Below are positions 1-5,811 of a DNA stretch of 5,925 nucleotides, piece by piece. The position numbers and the translations under genes are program-made. The notes below the pieces were generated by a model. The model was not told the DNA's origin. It did not search any database and worked only from the letters and a program-made list of their open reading frames with translations. The first letter of the stretch is position 1; the number at the start of each line of letters is the position of its first letter. Source of the DNA: Treponema sp. (GTDB lineage Bacteria > Spirochaetota > Spirochaetia > Treponematales > Breznakiellaceae); NCBI GenBank assembly GCA_031264395.1, contig JAISEB010000325.1:1-5925 (forward strand), given 5' to 3'.

Positions 1-351
1 CAAAGCGTGGTGACAAGCGGCGTCTACGAACGGTACTTTGAGCGGGACGGGAAGCGCTATCACCACATCCTTTCCAGTGCCGACGGCTATCCCGCCGGCG
101 CGGGGCTTCTTTCCGTGACGATCACGGCGGATTCTTCCATGGACGCCGACGCCCTTTCAACCTCGGCCTTTGCCTTGGGCTGGGAAAAGGGAAGCGCCCT
201 TGTGGAAGCCGTTCCCGGCGCGGGGGCCGTCTTTGTGTTTGAGGACCTCTCCGTGCGCTGCGCCGGGACCATACGTCCCGGGGGAACATCGGAAAACGCC
301 GAAGGCGGAGTCGTCTTTACCCTGACGAACGGTAATTACAGGCTGGAATAG
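1..351 (+). CDS. apbE: ApbE-family FAD:protein FMN transferase, C-terminal part (5' end outside window)
   Basis: ApbE enzymes are Mg-dependent periplasmic or envelope proteins that move FMN from FAD onto a Thr/Ser of target flavoproteins such as Nqr/Rnf subunits; some treponemal members also hydrolyse FAD. Only the last 116 codons are present, open from base 1 and ending in TAG at 349-351. Family landmarks are visible: VVTSGVYERYF near the start, then KRYHHIL, GYP, SVTI and the metal-site block DADALST (bases 142-162), whose Asp and Thr match the residues known to hold the metal in this family, followed by AFALG. One oddity is that the usual HI-(L/I)-DP-x-TG-P signature reads HHILSSADGYP, so the Asp-Pro pair is replaced by Ser-Ser. 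The N-terminal part with any signal peptide or lipobox lies upstream of the window. The gene converges on the leftward immunophilin gene. Family assignment is firm; activity is uncertain because of the altered signature. Confidence 0.9.
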   Translation, partial: QSVVTSGVYERYFERDGKRYHHILSSADGYPAGAGLLSVTITADSSMDADALSTSAFALGWEKGSALVEAVPGAGAVFVFEDLSVRCAGTIRPGGTSENAEGGVVFTLTNGNYRLE

Positions 352-434
352 GCCCAACCGCCCGGCGCGGGACTTTCCCCCTGAAAAACCTGTCAGGACA
401 AGTGAATCATGGAGATACGCGGTAGACACCGGGC

Positions 435-455
435 CGGGATTCTGGAAGAACCCCG
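435..455. terminator. Hairpin in the convergent apbE / immunophilin gap (possible weak bidirectional terminator)
   Basis: Arms at 435-443 and 447-455 pair around a 3-base loop. Read on the minus strand it is a continuous 9-pair stem with one G-U pair. On the plus strand the same position is an A-C mismatch, leaving two 4-pair blocks. A pyrimidine-rich stretch with a TTTT run (456-470) follows on the plus side, so it could help end apbE transcription. There is no T tract on the minus side. The remainder of the 352-468 gap shows nothing else I can support. This is weak evidence from pairing only. Confidence 0.3.
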
Positions 456-468
456 TTTCCCGCCTTTT

Positions 469-1488
469 CTACTTTATTTCAACCAGTTCCATTTCAAACA
501 CGAGGAAGCTGTTCGCGGGGATCACCCCGTTGCCCACTTCCCTGTTGCCGTAGGCCAGCTCCGGCGGAATGATGACAAGCCGTTTTTCGCCGGTTTTCAT
601 GTCGAGGACGGTTTCATCCCATCCCGCTATGACCCTGCCCACGCCCGCCTGAAATTCCAGCGGGCCGCCCTGTACATCGGAACTGTCGAACACGCTGCCG
701 GAGAGGAGCATTCCTTTGTAGGATACCCGGACGGTTTTGCCCGCGGCCGGTTTGGCGCCGGTTCCTTCCTTCTGGATAATGTACCGTATTCCCGAAGAGG
801 TGATCTTTGTGCCGGGGTACTTCGCGGTGATCCGGGCAATGTCCCGCTCCCGCTGGGCCCGTCCCGTTCCCGCAAGAAGGGCGTCAAAAGCGGCCTGATC
901 TGCCTTAAAGGCGGAAGCCGCCGGGCCGTTGCGTATGATCGTTATTCTTTCGATACGGTCGCCCTGCCGGATGGCGTTTACCACATTCTGGCCTTCCGTT
1001 ACACGGCCAAAGACGGTGTGCCTGCCGTCCAGATGGGGCTGGGCGCTGTGGGTAATGAAAAACTGGCTGCCGTTGGTTCCAGGCCCGGCGTTGGCCATGG
1101 AGAGCACTCCGGGGCCGTCGTGTTTGAGTCCCGGATCAAATTCATCGGGAAAACGGTAACCGGGCCCCCCCTGTCCGTTTCCCTGCGGATCTCCCCCCTG
1201 TATCATGAAGTTGGAGATTACCCGGTGAAAGGTAAGGCCGTTGTAGTAGGGTTTCCCCTGGGTAACGTTCATCTTGCCTTCGGCAAGGGCGGCAAAGTTG
1301 CAGACGGTAAGGGGGGTTTTCTGGAATTCCAGACGGACCACTATGTCGCCGCGGTTTGTGGTGATTCTGGCAAAAAGGCCGTTTCCCAGGGCGGCGTCGC
1401 CGGGGGCGGGAAAGGCCGGTTCGGCCAGCAGAACGAAAAGAATGCCGCCCATGGCGGCGGATAATGAAAATGGAGAAATTATACGCAT
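469..1488 (-). CDS. Exported dual-family immunophilin: cyclophilin domain followed by FKBP domain (peptidyl-prolyl cis-trans isomerase)
   Basis: This 339-residue protein joins two unrelated proline isomerase folds, which catalyse cis-trans isomerisation of Xaa-Pro bonds during folding. Residues 1-30 look like a signal peptide: MRIISPF, a hydrophobic stretch around 11-22, then AEPAFPAPG, with no lipobox Cys. That suggests periplasmic or envelope location. The cyclophilin domain spans about 38-188 with FHR (catalytic Arg89), FMIQGGDP (Phe94, Gln97), SMANAGPGTNGSQFF (130-144) and His157. The position of the cyclosporin-contacting Trp121 of human CypA is His152. A charged, probably helical linker (190-230) leads to an FKBP domain (about 232-339) that keeps the pocket: Tyr257, Phe267-Asp268, Phe279, Val286-Ile287, Trp290, Tyr313 and Phe331. 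The frame stays open upstream to 1590, but ATG at 1488 is preferred because the signal peptide begins there and a -10 hexamer lies just upstream. Cyclophilin-FKBP fusions are known from Treponema and a few other lineages. Family is certain; localisation is inferred. Confidence 0.93.
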   Translation of the reverse strand: MRIISPFSLSAAMGGILFVLLAEPAFPAPGDAALGNGLFARITTNRGDIVVRLEFQKTPLTVCNFAALAEGKMNVTQGKPYYNGLTFHRVISNFMIQGGDPQGNGQGGPGYRFPDEFDPGLKHDGPGVLSMANAGPGTNGSQFFITHSAQPHLDGRHTVFGRVTEGQNVVNAIRQGDRIERITIIRNGPAASAFKADQAAFDALLAGTGRAQRERDIARITAKYPGTKITSSGIRYIIQKEGTGAKPAAGKTVRVSYKGMLLSGSVFDSSDVQGGPLEFQAGVGRVIAGWDETVLDMKTGEKRLVIIPPELAYGNREVGNGVIPANSFLVFEMELVEIK

Positions 1489-1489
1489 G

Positions 1490-1518
1490 TGGAAATCATA
1501 GCACAACGGTAGTATTAT
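1490..1518 (+). promoter_or_regulatory. Predicted sigma70-type promoter for the 531-residue protein gene
   Basis: TATTAT (1513-1518, 5 of 6 matches) lies 17 bases downstream of TGGAAA (1490-1495, 4 of 6 matches to TTGACA). The hexamer ends 6 bases before ATG 1525. GAAAG directly abuts the ATG and is too close to serve as a normal ribosome-binding site, so a leaderless transcript is predicted. Each core element touches an element of the opposing promoter: 1495 is shared by this -35 and the divergent -10, and 1518 is shared by this -10 and the divergent -35. Confidence 0.5.
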
Positions 1519-1523
1519 TGAAA
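1495..1523 (-). promoter_or_regulatory. Predicted extended -10 promoter for the immunophilin gene
   Basis: Read on the minus strand, TATGAT (1500-1495) matches TATAAT at 5 of 6 positions and is preceded by TGC (1503-1501), giving an extended -10 TGnTATGAT. A weak -35, TTTCAA (1523-1518), lies at a 17-base spacing. The hexamer ends 6 bases before the ATG at 1488, and the intervening TTCCAC contains no Shine-Dalgarno sequence. Transcription would therefore begin at or next to the start codon. It is a prediction from consensus only. Confidence 0.5.
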
Positions 1524-1524
1524 G

Positions 1525-3120
1525 ATGAATATCTCCGAAATACAGGATGAACTGCTCCGCTCGGAGTATCCCTATCTTCTTCCCGATCACGATCCCGATA
1601 TAGAGCGGTACTATTACCTCCGTTCAACCGGCCAGCCGGAGGACGCCCTTCGTATATTTCAATCGCGCCTTAAGGTCCGTTATCCCAATGATGAATTCCG
1701 CACCGCCCTGCTTCGAAGCTACCGGAGCCGTGATCCGGCGTTCCGCCTGCTCATGTCGTCGGCGTACCGCACACTGGGGGAACATTCGCTGGAACGGGTC
1801 AGGCGGGCCATCAATTACATTACGGAAAAAGCGGATCACTACAACAGGCGGGATGTCTATTCAACCATACGGGCCGCGGAAGATATTATGAAGCTTTTGC
1901 CGCCCGACCGCTTTGAGGCGGTTGCGGGCATTGAACGTTTTCTTCGTTATGCGCAGGCCATGGATTTCAAGGTAAAGTCCATGGTGAAGGCGGTTGAACT
2001 TATCCGCGCCTATCTTACCCAGTCCCTTTCCGTGGCGGAAAATGAAAAACGCCGCCGGGAACGGAGGCGGCTCAGGGAAGAAGAGGCGAACAGGCGTACC
2101 ATGCTCCGCTTCGGCGGGCCTGTGATTGATTTTTCATCGGTGGTTTTTTCTTCCGCGGATCTTTTCCGCATTGAAATTCCGGGAAATATCACCCGCATCG
2201 AGGATCAGATCCTTGCCTTCTGCGTCAAATACTGGAACCTTGTTGATGATTCCGCGTTTGAGCGCATTCTCTTTCTCTATTCCCGCAAGTACGGGACCAA
2301 ACATTACGATGTCTTTCTTGCCATACGCCGCAGCAGAATGGCAAAGCGGCGTGACGACGAGATCCTTTCGGCGGTCATGTCCGCCCTGGTGTCGGGCTAC
2401 TACTATTCCATACGCGGCGACCGTTATCTGCAGATACGCTGGAACATCATCAAGGCGCAGATGAATTCCCCGGACGCTTTTTTCGCCTTGTCCGTTCCCG
2501 GCTCCGGAAGCGCAAAAACGGCGGAAGGCCCTAAAACCGCCGAAAGCGCCGGAACGGGGGATTCGCGGAAACCGGAAAACGCTGAAAGTGAAGCTCCCGC
2601 CCGCCGGAGCGCCCGCGCCGGGACGCCCGCGCCCTCAGGCGGGAGGAAGCCACCCCGTAAACGGAAGCCGGCGCGGAAAAAAGCTGGAAAAAGGCCCGCC
2701 GCCATACGGCCGGAAAAAGCGCCCGCCGCAAAACGGCCGGCGGAAACCGGACGGGACCGGGAAATACGGGAGATACCGGCAAGGCGGCGGCACAAATTCA
2801 GGGCCGTCCCCTTTCCCGCGAGCGGCTCCGTTTCGGATCGTCTGCAGGAGCTTTCCGGCCGGTCATACGATCTTTACCGGGAACGCTTTCTTTCCCATGT
2901 CCGGCCTTCAATACGGAAAACGCTTGCCGCCGGCCGGGGAATTTTCTTCAATCCTCCCGAAAAGGCCGAAAATCTTGTCTTTAGTTTTCTTAACGAACAC
3001 TATTCAGATCCGTACATGAACTGGGCGGAAAGCGGGGAACGAAAGACGCTGGAGGAAATGGGCTTTGATATTCCCTCGCTGTATCCTGTTATTGACGAAT
3101 GTTACCACGGGCTGGCATAG
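1525..3120 (+). CDS. Uncharacterised 531-residue protein with H1-tail-like basic linker
   Basis: I do not recognise this family. There is no signal peptide, membrane segment, Walker or metal motif. Residues 1-320 look largely helical and rich in Arg, Tyr and acidic residues. They include a strongly charged run EKRRRERRRLREEEANRR (174-191), which could be a coiled coil or basic helix, and then an aromatic-rich part (YYYSIRGDRYLQIRWN, 292-307). Residues about 325-427 are a low-complexity Ala/Pro/Lys/Arg/Gly/Glu linker that turns sharply basic at 374-405 (KPPRKRKPARKKAGKRP), like histone-H1 or bacterial H1-like tails. It contains a 9-residue tandem repeat. A second compact region (435-531) ends with motifs such as IFFNPPEK and GFDIPSLYP. 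ATG 1525 is chosen because a promoter -10 precedes it and no upstream in-frame start is better. It stands alone, divergent from the immunophilin gene and convergent with recR. Nucleic-acid binding through the linker is an inference; catalytic function is unknown. Confidence 0.85.
   Translation: MNISEIQDELLRSEYPYLLPDHDPDIERYYYLRSTGQPEDALRIFQSRLKVRYPNDEFRTALLRSYRSRDPAFRLLMSSAYRTLGEHSLERVRRAINYITEKADHYNRRDVYSTIRAAEDIMKLLPPDRFEAVAGIERFLRYAQAMDFKVKSMVKAVELIRAYLTQSLSVAENEKRRRERRRLREEEANRRTMLRFGGPVIDFSSVVFSSADLFRIEIPGNITRIEDQILAFCVKYWNLVDDSAFERILFLYSRKYGTKHYDVFLAIRRSRMAKRRDDEILSAVMSALVSGYYYSIRGDRYLQIRWNIIKAQMNSPDAFFALSVPGSGSAKTAEGPKTAESAGTGDSRKPENAESEAPARRSARAGTPAPSGGRKPPRKRKPARKKAGKRPAAIRPEKAPAAKRPAETGRDREIREIPARRRHKFRAVPFPASGSVSDRLQELSGRSYDLYRERFLSHVRPSIRKTLAAGRGIFFNPPEKAENLVFSFLNEHYSDPYMNWAESGERKTLEEMGFDIPSLYPVIDECYHGLA
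2686..2739 (+). repeat. 27-base in-frame tandem repeat (two copies) in the basic linker
   Basis: Copy 1 (2686-2712) and copy 2 (2713-2739) match at 22 of 27 positions and encode GKRPAAIRP and EKAPAAKRP, residues 388-405 of the 531-residue protein. The shared core is CCCGCCGC followed by CGGCCG. The repeat preserves the reading frame, so it looks like local duplication that lengthened the Lys/Arg/Pro/Ala linker. Confidence 0.7.
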
Positions 3121-3184
3121 GGGAAGGGGATAGAGGCCCGCCCGGCGCACCACCGTACACCCGGCGTGGCCGGACCCCGGGCCG
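3121..3184. other. Convergent intergenic gap between the 531-residue gene and recR
   Basis: This 64-base GC-rich gap lies between two genes that end toward each other. It has a small hairpin (3161-3165 pairing with 3169-3173), a wider 6-pair stem (3135-3140 with 3178-3183) and a direct repeat CCCGGCG (3141 and 3160). No T tract follows on either strand, so no canonical intrinsic terminator can be called. Confidence 0.4.
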
Positions 3185-3796
3185 TTAAACTTTTACCCGC
3201 CCCCGGAAACTGCGGGACAGGGTGAGCCTGTCGGCGTATTCCAGATCGCCGCCCACGGGAAGCCCCGAGGCAAGGCGGGTCACCTCAACCTGGGCGGGCC
3301 CTCTTTCGGCGTCCTTCATGTCCTCGACAAGTTTTTGCAGGTACAGGGCGGTGGTGTCCCCTTCGACGGTAGGATTAAGGGCAAGGATCAGTTCCCGCAC
3401 TTCGCCGCCGCGCAGCCGTTCAAGAAGACGGCCTATGGCGAGATTGCCGGGGCCTATGCCCTCCAGCGGGGCGATAAGGCCGCCCAGCACATGGAACAGC
3501 CCGCGGAATTCGCGCGACTCCTCAATAACAGGAACGTCCTGGGCCCGTTCGACAACGCAGATAATGGAACGGTCCCTTCCGGGATCGGCGCAGACGGGGC
3601 AAGGATCGGTTTCGGTAAAACTCCCGCAGGCCGAACAGCGGCGTATTGCCCCGTGAAGCCCCGACAGTTCATCGGCCAGCGTGCGGGCATAAACGGGATC
3701 GCCTTCAAGAATATGATAAACCAGCCGTCCGGCGGTTTTTTTGCCTATGCCCGGCAGCCGGGAAAAAAGGGCGGTGAGCCTGTCAAGGGCGTTCAC
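3185..3796 (-). CDS. recR: Recombination mediator protein RecR
   Basis: RecR acts in the cytoplasm with RecO (and RecF) to load RecA on SSB-coated single-stranded DNA during gap repair. At 203 residues it is close to the usual length of about 200. Domains in order: helix-hairpin-helix LPGIGKKTA (14-22); a four-Cys zinc finger with Cys54, Cys57, Cys66 and Cys69; a Toprim domain starting at IICVVE (78-83) with NPTVEGDTTALYL (141-153); and the C-terminal Walker-B-like RLASGLPVGGDLEYAD (174-189). All key residues are present. The start is GTG at 3796, which overlaps the stop of the upstream YbaB gene by 4 bases (GTGA, 3793-3796). A GGGG ribosome-binding stretch lies 6 bases upstream, so translation is probably coupled. 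It is the last gene of the dnaX-ybaB-recR operon, an order conserved in many bacteria. Confidence 0.97.
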   Translation of the reverse strand: MNALDRLTALFSRLPGIGKKTAGRLVYHILEGDPVYARTLADELSGLHGAIRRCSACGSFTETDPCPVCADPGRDRSIICVVERAQDVPVIEESREFRGLFHVLGGLIAPLEGIGPGNLAIGRLLERLRGGEVRELILALNPTVEGDTTALYLQKLVEDMKDAERGPAQVEVTRLASGLPVGGDLEYADRLTLSRSFRGRVKV

Positions 3797-4131
3797 ATGA
3801 TCCCCATGCCCGGAAAACCGCTCAGGCCCGGAATGTCCATACCGCCGGCCAGCGACCCCAGTTCGCGGCTTAGCGCCTCCCGCGCCTTTACGCCCGCGTC
3901 CGTAAAAGCCGCGGTTACAAGGTCCTCAAGCATTTCGGTATCGCGGTTTTCAACCGCCTCCGGGGCTATGCGCACATCGACGACTTCCATCTTTCCGTTC
4001 ATGTCTACTTCTACCATGCTGCCTCCGGCAGACCCGGTAACGGTAATGGCGGCGAGTTTTTCCTGTATGTCTCCCATCTGCTCCCGGAATTTCTGGGCGT
4101 TTTTTAAAATCTCAAAGGGATTGATGTTCAT
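3793..4131 (-). CDS. YbaB/EbfC-family nucleoid-associated protein
   Basis: Members of this family are small dimeric DNA-binding proteins that associate with the nucleoid; EbfC of the spirochaete Borrelia is one. The 112-residue product begins MNINPFEILKNAQKFREQM, has an N-terminal helix rich in Gln/Lys/Glu, and continues with the typical GSAGGSMVEVDMNGKMEVVDVRI sheet region (about 33-56). A helix LEDLVTAAFTDAG follows, then a Gly/Met-rich tail (GGMDIPGLSGFPGM). The open frame extends 83 codons upstream to 4380, but that part is Pro/Arg-rich, lies wholly within dnaX and resembles no YbaB. ATG 4131 fits the family N-terminus and has AGGGGG (4143-4138) six bases upstream. The gene overlaps the end of dnaX by 20 bases and recR by 4, so the three are almost certainly one transcript with coupled translation. 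Confidence 0.93.
   Translation of the reverse strand: MNINPFEILKNAQKFREQMGDIQEKLAAITVTGSAGGSMVEVDMNGKMEVVDVRIAPEAVENRDTEMLEDLVTAAFTDAGVKAREALSRELGSLAGGMDIPGLSGFPGMGIM
3802..3805 (-). promoter_or_regulatory. Ribosome-binding site for recR inside the ybaB 3' end
   Basis: Read on the minus strand, GGGG (3805-3802) lies five bases (ATCAT) before the GTG start of recR. It supports the GTG start and, together with the 4-base gene overlap, translational coupling with the upstream gene. Confidence 0.5.
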
Positions 4132-5638
4132 TGTCCGCCCCCTGTCCGGCGATGATGGTTCCGCCGAAAATATCGAGCACCCGTTTTGCCTGCGGCGGAA
4201 TGGCCTGTCCGGCGGGGGAAGCGGGGGGAATCCCGGCCGTCCCGGCGGCGTCAGGCGCGGCCCCCCGAAGCCCGCCGGCCCGGCTCCAGACGGGGACGTC
4301 GTCTTCATCCTCCCGGCCGGCCTGTTCCCCGGCCCGGGTGCTTTCGCGCGCGGCCATGTACTGCTTGAAGTTTTCCTCAAAGGACACTTCGCCTTCCGTT
4401 CCTGTTTCCCCGGGCAAAGGCGGGTTTTGTCCCGCAGTCTCCCCCGCGCCGGCGGATTTTTCAGGAAAGGCTGCAGGACGGGCCGCCATGTCTTTTAGCC
4501 CAAGGGCCGTTCTTGCCTCTTCCACCGCGGCCTTAAGTTCCGGCGGGGGAATCCAGCGATCCAGCCAGGACAGTTTGGAGATCACCGTTTCCAGCTCGAA
4601 ACGGGGCGATACGGAATACCGTATGTCCCGGTAACAGGCCAAAAGCAGTTCCAGCGCCCGTTCCAGCCGGACCGAATCGAATTTTTCCCTGGCCTTTGCG
4701 GAAAAACGGCCGGGACTGTATCCAAGAAGGGATTCGCGGGTAATGCCGTTTTTAAGAAGCAAAAGGCTCCGGTAATACCCGGCAAGATCCACGATGAATT
4801 GTTCAACCGCTACCCCGGAATCGAGAATATCGTCTATAAGGGAAAAACAGAGGGACGTGTTGTTGTCCGCCGAAGCCTCCGCCAGTGCGTTAAGCTGTTC
4901 AAGCCCCAGAAGGCCCAGTTTCTTTCTGATTACCTCGCTGCGTATGTGGCCTTCGGAGAACGAAACGACCTGATCAAAGAGGGTAAAGGCGTCCCGCAGG
5001 CTTCCGGTCGATTCGCGGGCAATCCAGAACAGCGCCTCATCTTCGGCCTTTATATTTATTTCGTTTGAAACATCTCTTAATATATCCCTGATGGTTTCAA
5101 CAGGAATAAGCCTGAAATTGAACTGCTGGCAGCGGCTCTTTATTGTCGCGGGAACCTTGTGCAGTTCCGTGGTTGCAAAAATGAAGACAATGTAGTGAGG
5201 CGGCTCCTCAATGGTTTTAAGAAGGGCGTTAAAGGCGTTTGTGGAGAGCATGTGGACTTCGTCTATGATGTAGATCTTGTACCGTCCCGCCGTGGGCGGA
5301 AAAAGGATTTCATCCTTGATCTGCCGTACATCGTTGACAGACGTGTTGGACGCCCCGTCTATTTCGATGACATCCATGCTGGTTCCCGCCCGTATTTCCC
5401 GGCAATTGGCGCATTCGCCGCAGGGAACCGCCGCCGGTCCCTTTTCGCAGTTGAGGGACCGCGCAAGAATGCGGGCGGCGCTGGTTTTACCGCAGCCCCG
5501 GGGGCCCGAAAAAAGATACGCGTGGGCAATCTGCCCGCTTTCCAGGGAATTTTTGAGCGTGGAAACCACGAATTCCTGGCCCGCAAGCTCGTCGAAGGTT
5601 TTTGGCCTCCGTTTGGTTGCGGTTACCTCATACGACAT
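4112..5638 (-). CDS. dnaX: DNA polymerase III subunit tau/gamma, DnaX
   Basis: DnaX is the AAA+ ATPase of the replicative clamp loader; it loads the beta sliding clamp and ties polymerase cores to the helicase. The 508-residue protein has Walker A GPRGCGKT (45-52), a zinc module with Cys64, Cys73, Cys76 and Cys79, Walker B IIDEVH (124-129), sensor 1 FATTE (154-158), the SRC motif (168-170, arginine finger) and sensor 2 GSLRDA (212-217). The collar domain (III) extends to about 365. The rest (366-480) is a Pro/Ala/Gly/Glu-rich linker with a short charged helix FEENFKQYMAARES (420-433). It ends with KRVLDIFGGTII (485-496), which resembles the conserved terminal motif of some longer tau proteins. 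The whole is shorter than E. coli tau (643). I see no A6-type slippery run, so a separate gamma form is not supported. ATG 5638 fits the family and has no Shine-Dalgarno but a close -10. It is the first gene of the dnaX-ybaB-recR operon. Confidence 0.97.
   Translation of the reverse strand: MSYEVTATKRRPKTFDELAGQEFVVSTLKNSLESGQIAHAYLFSGPRGCGKTSAARILARSLNCEKGPAAVPCGECANCREIRAGTSMDVIEIDGASNTSVNDVRQIKDEILFPPTAGRYKIYIIDEVHMLSTNAFNALLKTIEEPPHYIVFIFATTELHKVPATIKSRCQQFNFRLIPVETIRDILRDVSNEINIKAEDEALFWIARESTGSLRDAFTLFDQVVSFSEGHIRSEVIRKKLGLLGLEQLNALAEASADNNTSLCFSLIDDILDSGVAVEQFIVDLAGYYRSLLLLKNGITRESLLGYSPGRFSAKAREKFDSVRLERALELLLACYRDIRYSVSPRFELETVISKLSWLDRWIPPPELKAAVEEARTALGLKDMAARPAAFPEKSAGAGETAGQNPPLPGETGTEGEVSFEENFKQYMAARESTRAGEQAGREDEDDVPVWSRAGGLRGAAPDAAGTAGIPPASPAGQAIPPQAKRVLDIFGGTIIAGQGADNEHQSL
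4138..4143 (-). promoter_or_regulatory. Ribosome-binding site that fixes the YbaB start
   Basis: Read on the minus strand, AGGGGG (4143-4138) is followed by CGGACA and ATG 4131. This Shine-Dalgarno-like sequence decides for the 112-residue start over the long upstream extension. It lies within the dnaX coding sequence. Confidence 0.6.
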
Positions 5639-5750
5639 GGCACAAGTATAACGGAAAAACCGGCTGTTTGGAAAGGGATACGCGGTTCCGGCAGGGCATC
5701 GGCGTTTACTTTTTTATCTGGTACATACCGTCAAATTAATGGTATATACG
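5639..5750. other. Non-coding region between dnaX and the insertion-sequence end
   Basis: Apart from the predicted dnaX promoter, this stretch holds a short palindrome GGTA-CA-TACC (5720-5729) and AT-rich sequence up to 5750. No tRNA and no SRP RNA (which lies near dnaX in some bacteria) is visible. The original upstream neighbour of dnaX appears to have been displaced or separated by the insertion sequence. Confidence 0.4.
5645..5674 (-). promoter_or_regulatory. Predicted promoter of the dnaX-ybaB-recR operon
   Basis: Read on the minus strand, TATACT (5650-5645, 5 of 6 matches) is preceded at an 18-base spacing by TTTCCA (5674-5669, 4 of 6 matches to TTGACA). Six bases (TGTGCC) separate the hexamer from ATG 5638, with no Shine-Dalgarno sequence. 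This predicts transcription starting at the ATG, the same geometry as the two promoters at 1490-1523. Confidence 0.5.
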
Positions 5751-5797
5751 TGTTGCGCCAAAATAAAATCCAAGTGAAAAAAGTGTGCGCCACAATT
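5751..5797 (+). repeat. Two direct subterminal repeats, probable transposase-binding sites
   Basis: TGTTGCGCCAAAAT (5751-5764) and TGTGCGCCACAATT (5784-5797) are near copies in the same orientation, offset by 33 bases and differing by one indel and a few substitutions. Each is followed by an A-rich stretch ending in AATC (5767-5770 and 5802-5805). Position and spacing fit multiple transposase sites at an IS end. Confidence 0.5.
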
Positions 5798-5811
5798 AAG
5801 AAATCTAGCCG

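Noticed and set aside
409..1464. Long open frame of 351 codons on the plus strand opposite the immunophilin
   Set aside because: It lies almost entirely antisense to an unmistakable cyclophilin-FKBP gene, has no recognisable domain or credible ribosome-binding site, and is explained by GC-rich third positions that remove stops on the opposite strand.
1489..1590. Longer start for the immunophilin (34 more codons)
   Set aside because: It would place 34 residues before a clear signal peptide and overlap the divergent gene. The promoter -10 just before ATG 1488 also argues against it.
2424..3019. Several open frames on both strands over the basic linker of the 531-residue gene
   Set aside because: They are low-complexity products of GC-rich repetitive codons. 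Only the 1525-3120 frame continues into non-repetitive, protein-like sequence on both sides.
4132..4380. N-terminal extension of the YbaB frame, 83 codons inside dnaX, as a fused or frameshifted dnaX-ybaB product
   Set aside because: The extension is Pro/Arg/Gly-rich shadow sequence of the dnaX linker. The family start and a ribosome-binding site fit ATG 4131, and there is no slippery motif for a programmed frameshift.
3335..4498. Plus-strand open frame of 387 codons across recR, ybaB and dnaX
   Set aside because: It is antisense to three well-identified genes, its composition changes at their boundaries, and no domain is visible.
5729..5734. TTGACG on the minus strand as the -35 of a second dnaX promoter
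   Set aside because: The -35 match is good (5 of 6), but no acceptable -10 hexamer lies 15-19 bases downstream; only an A run is there.
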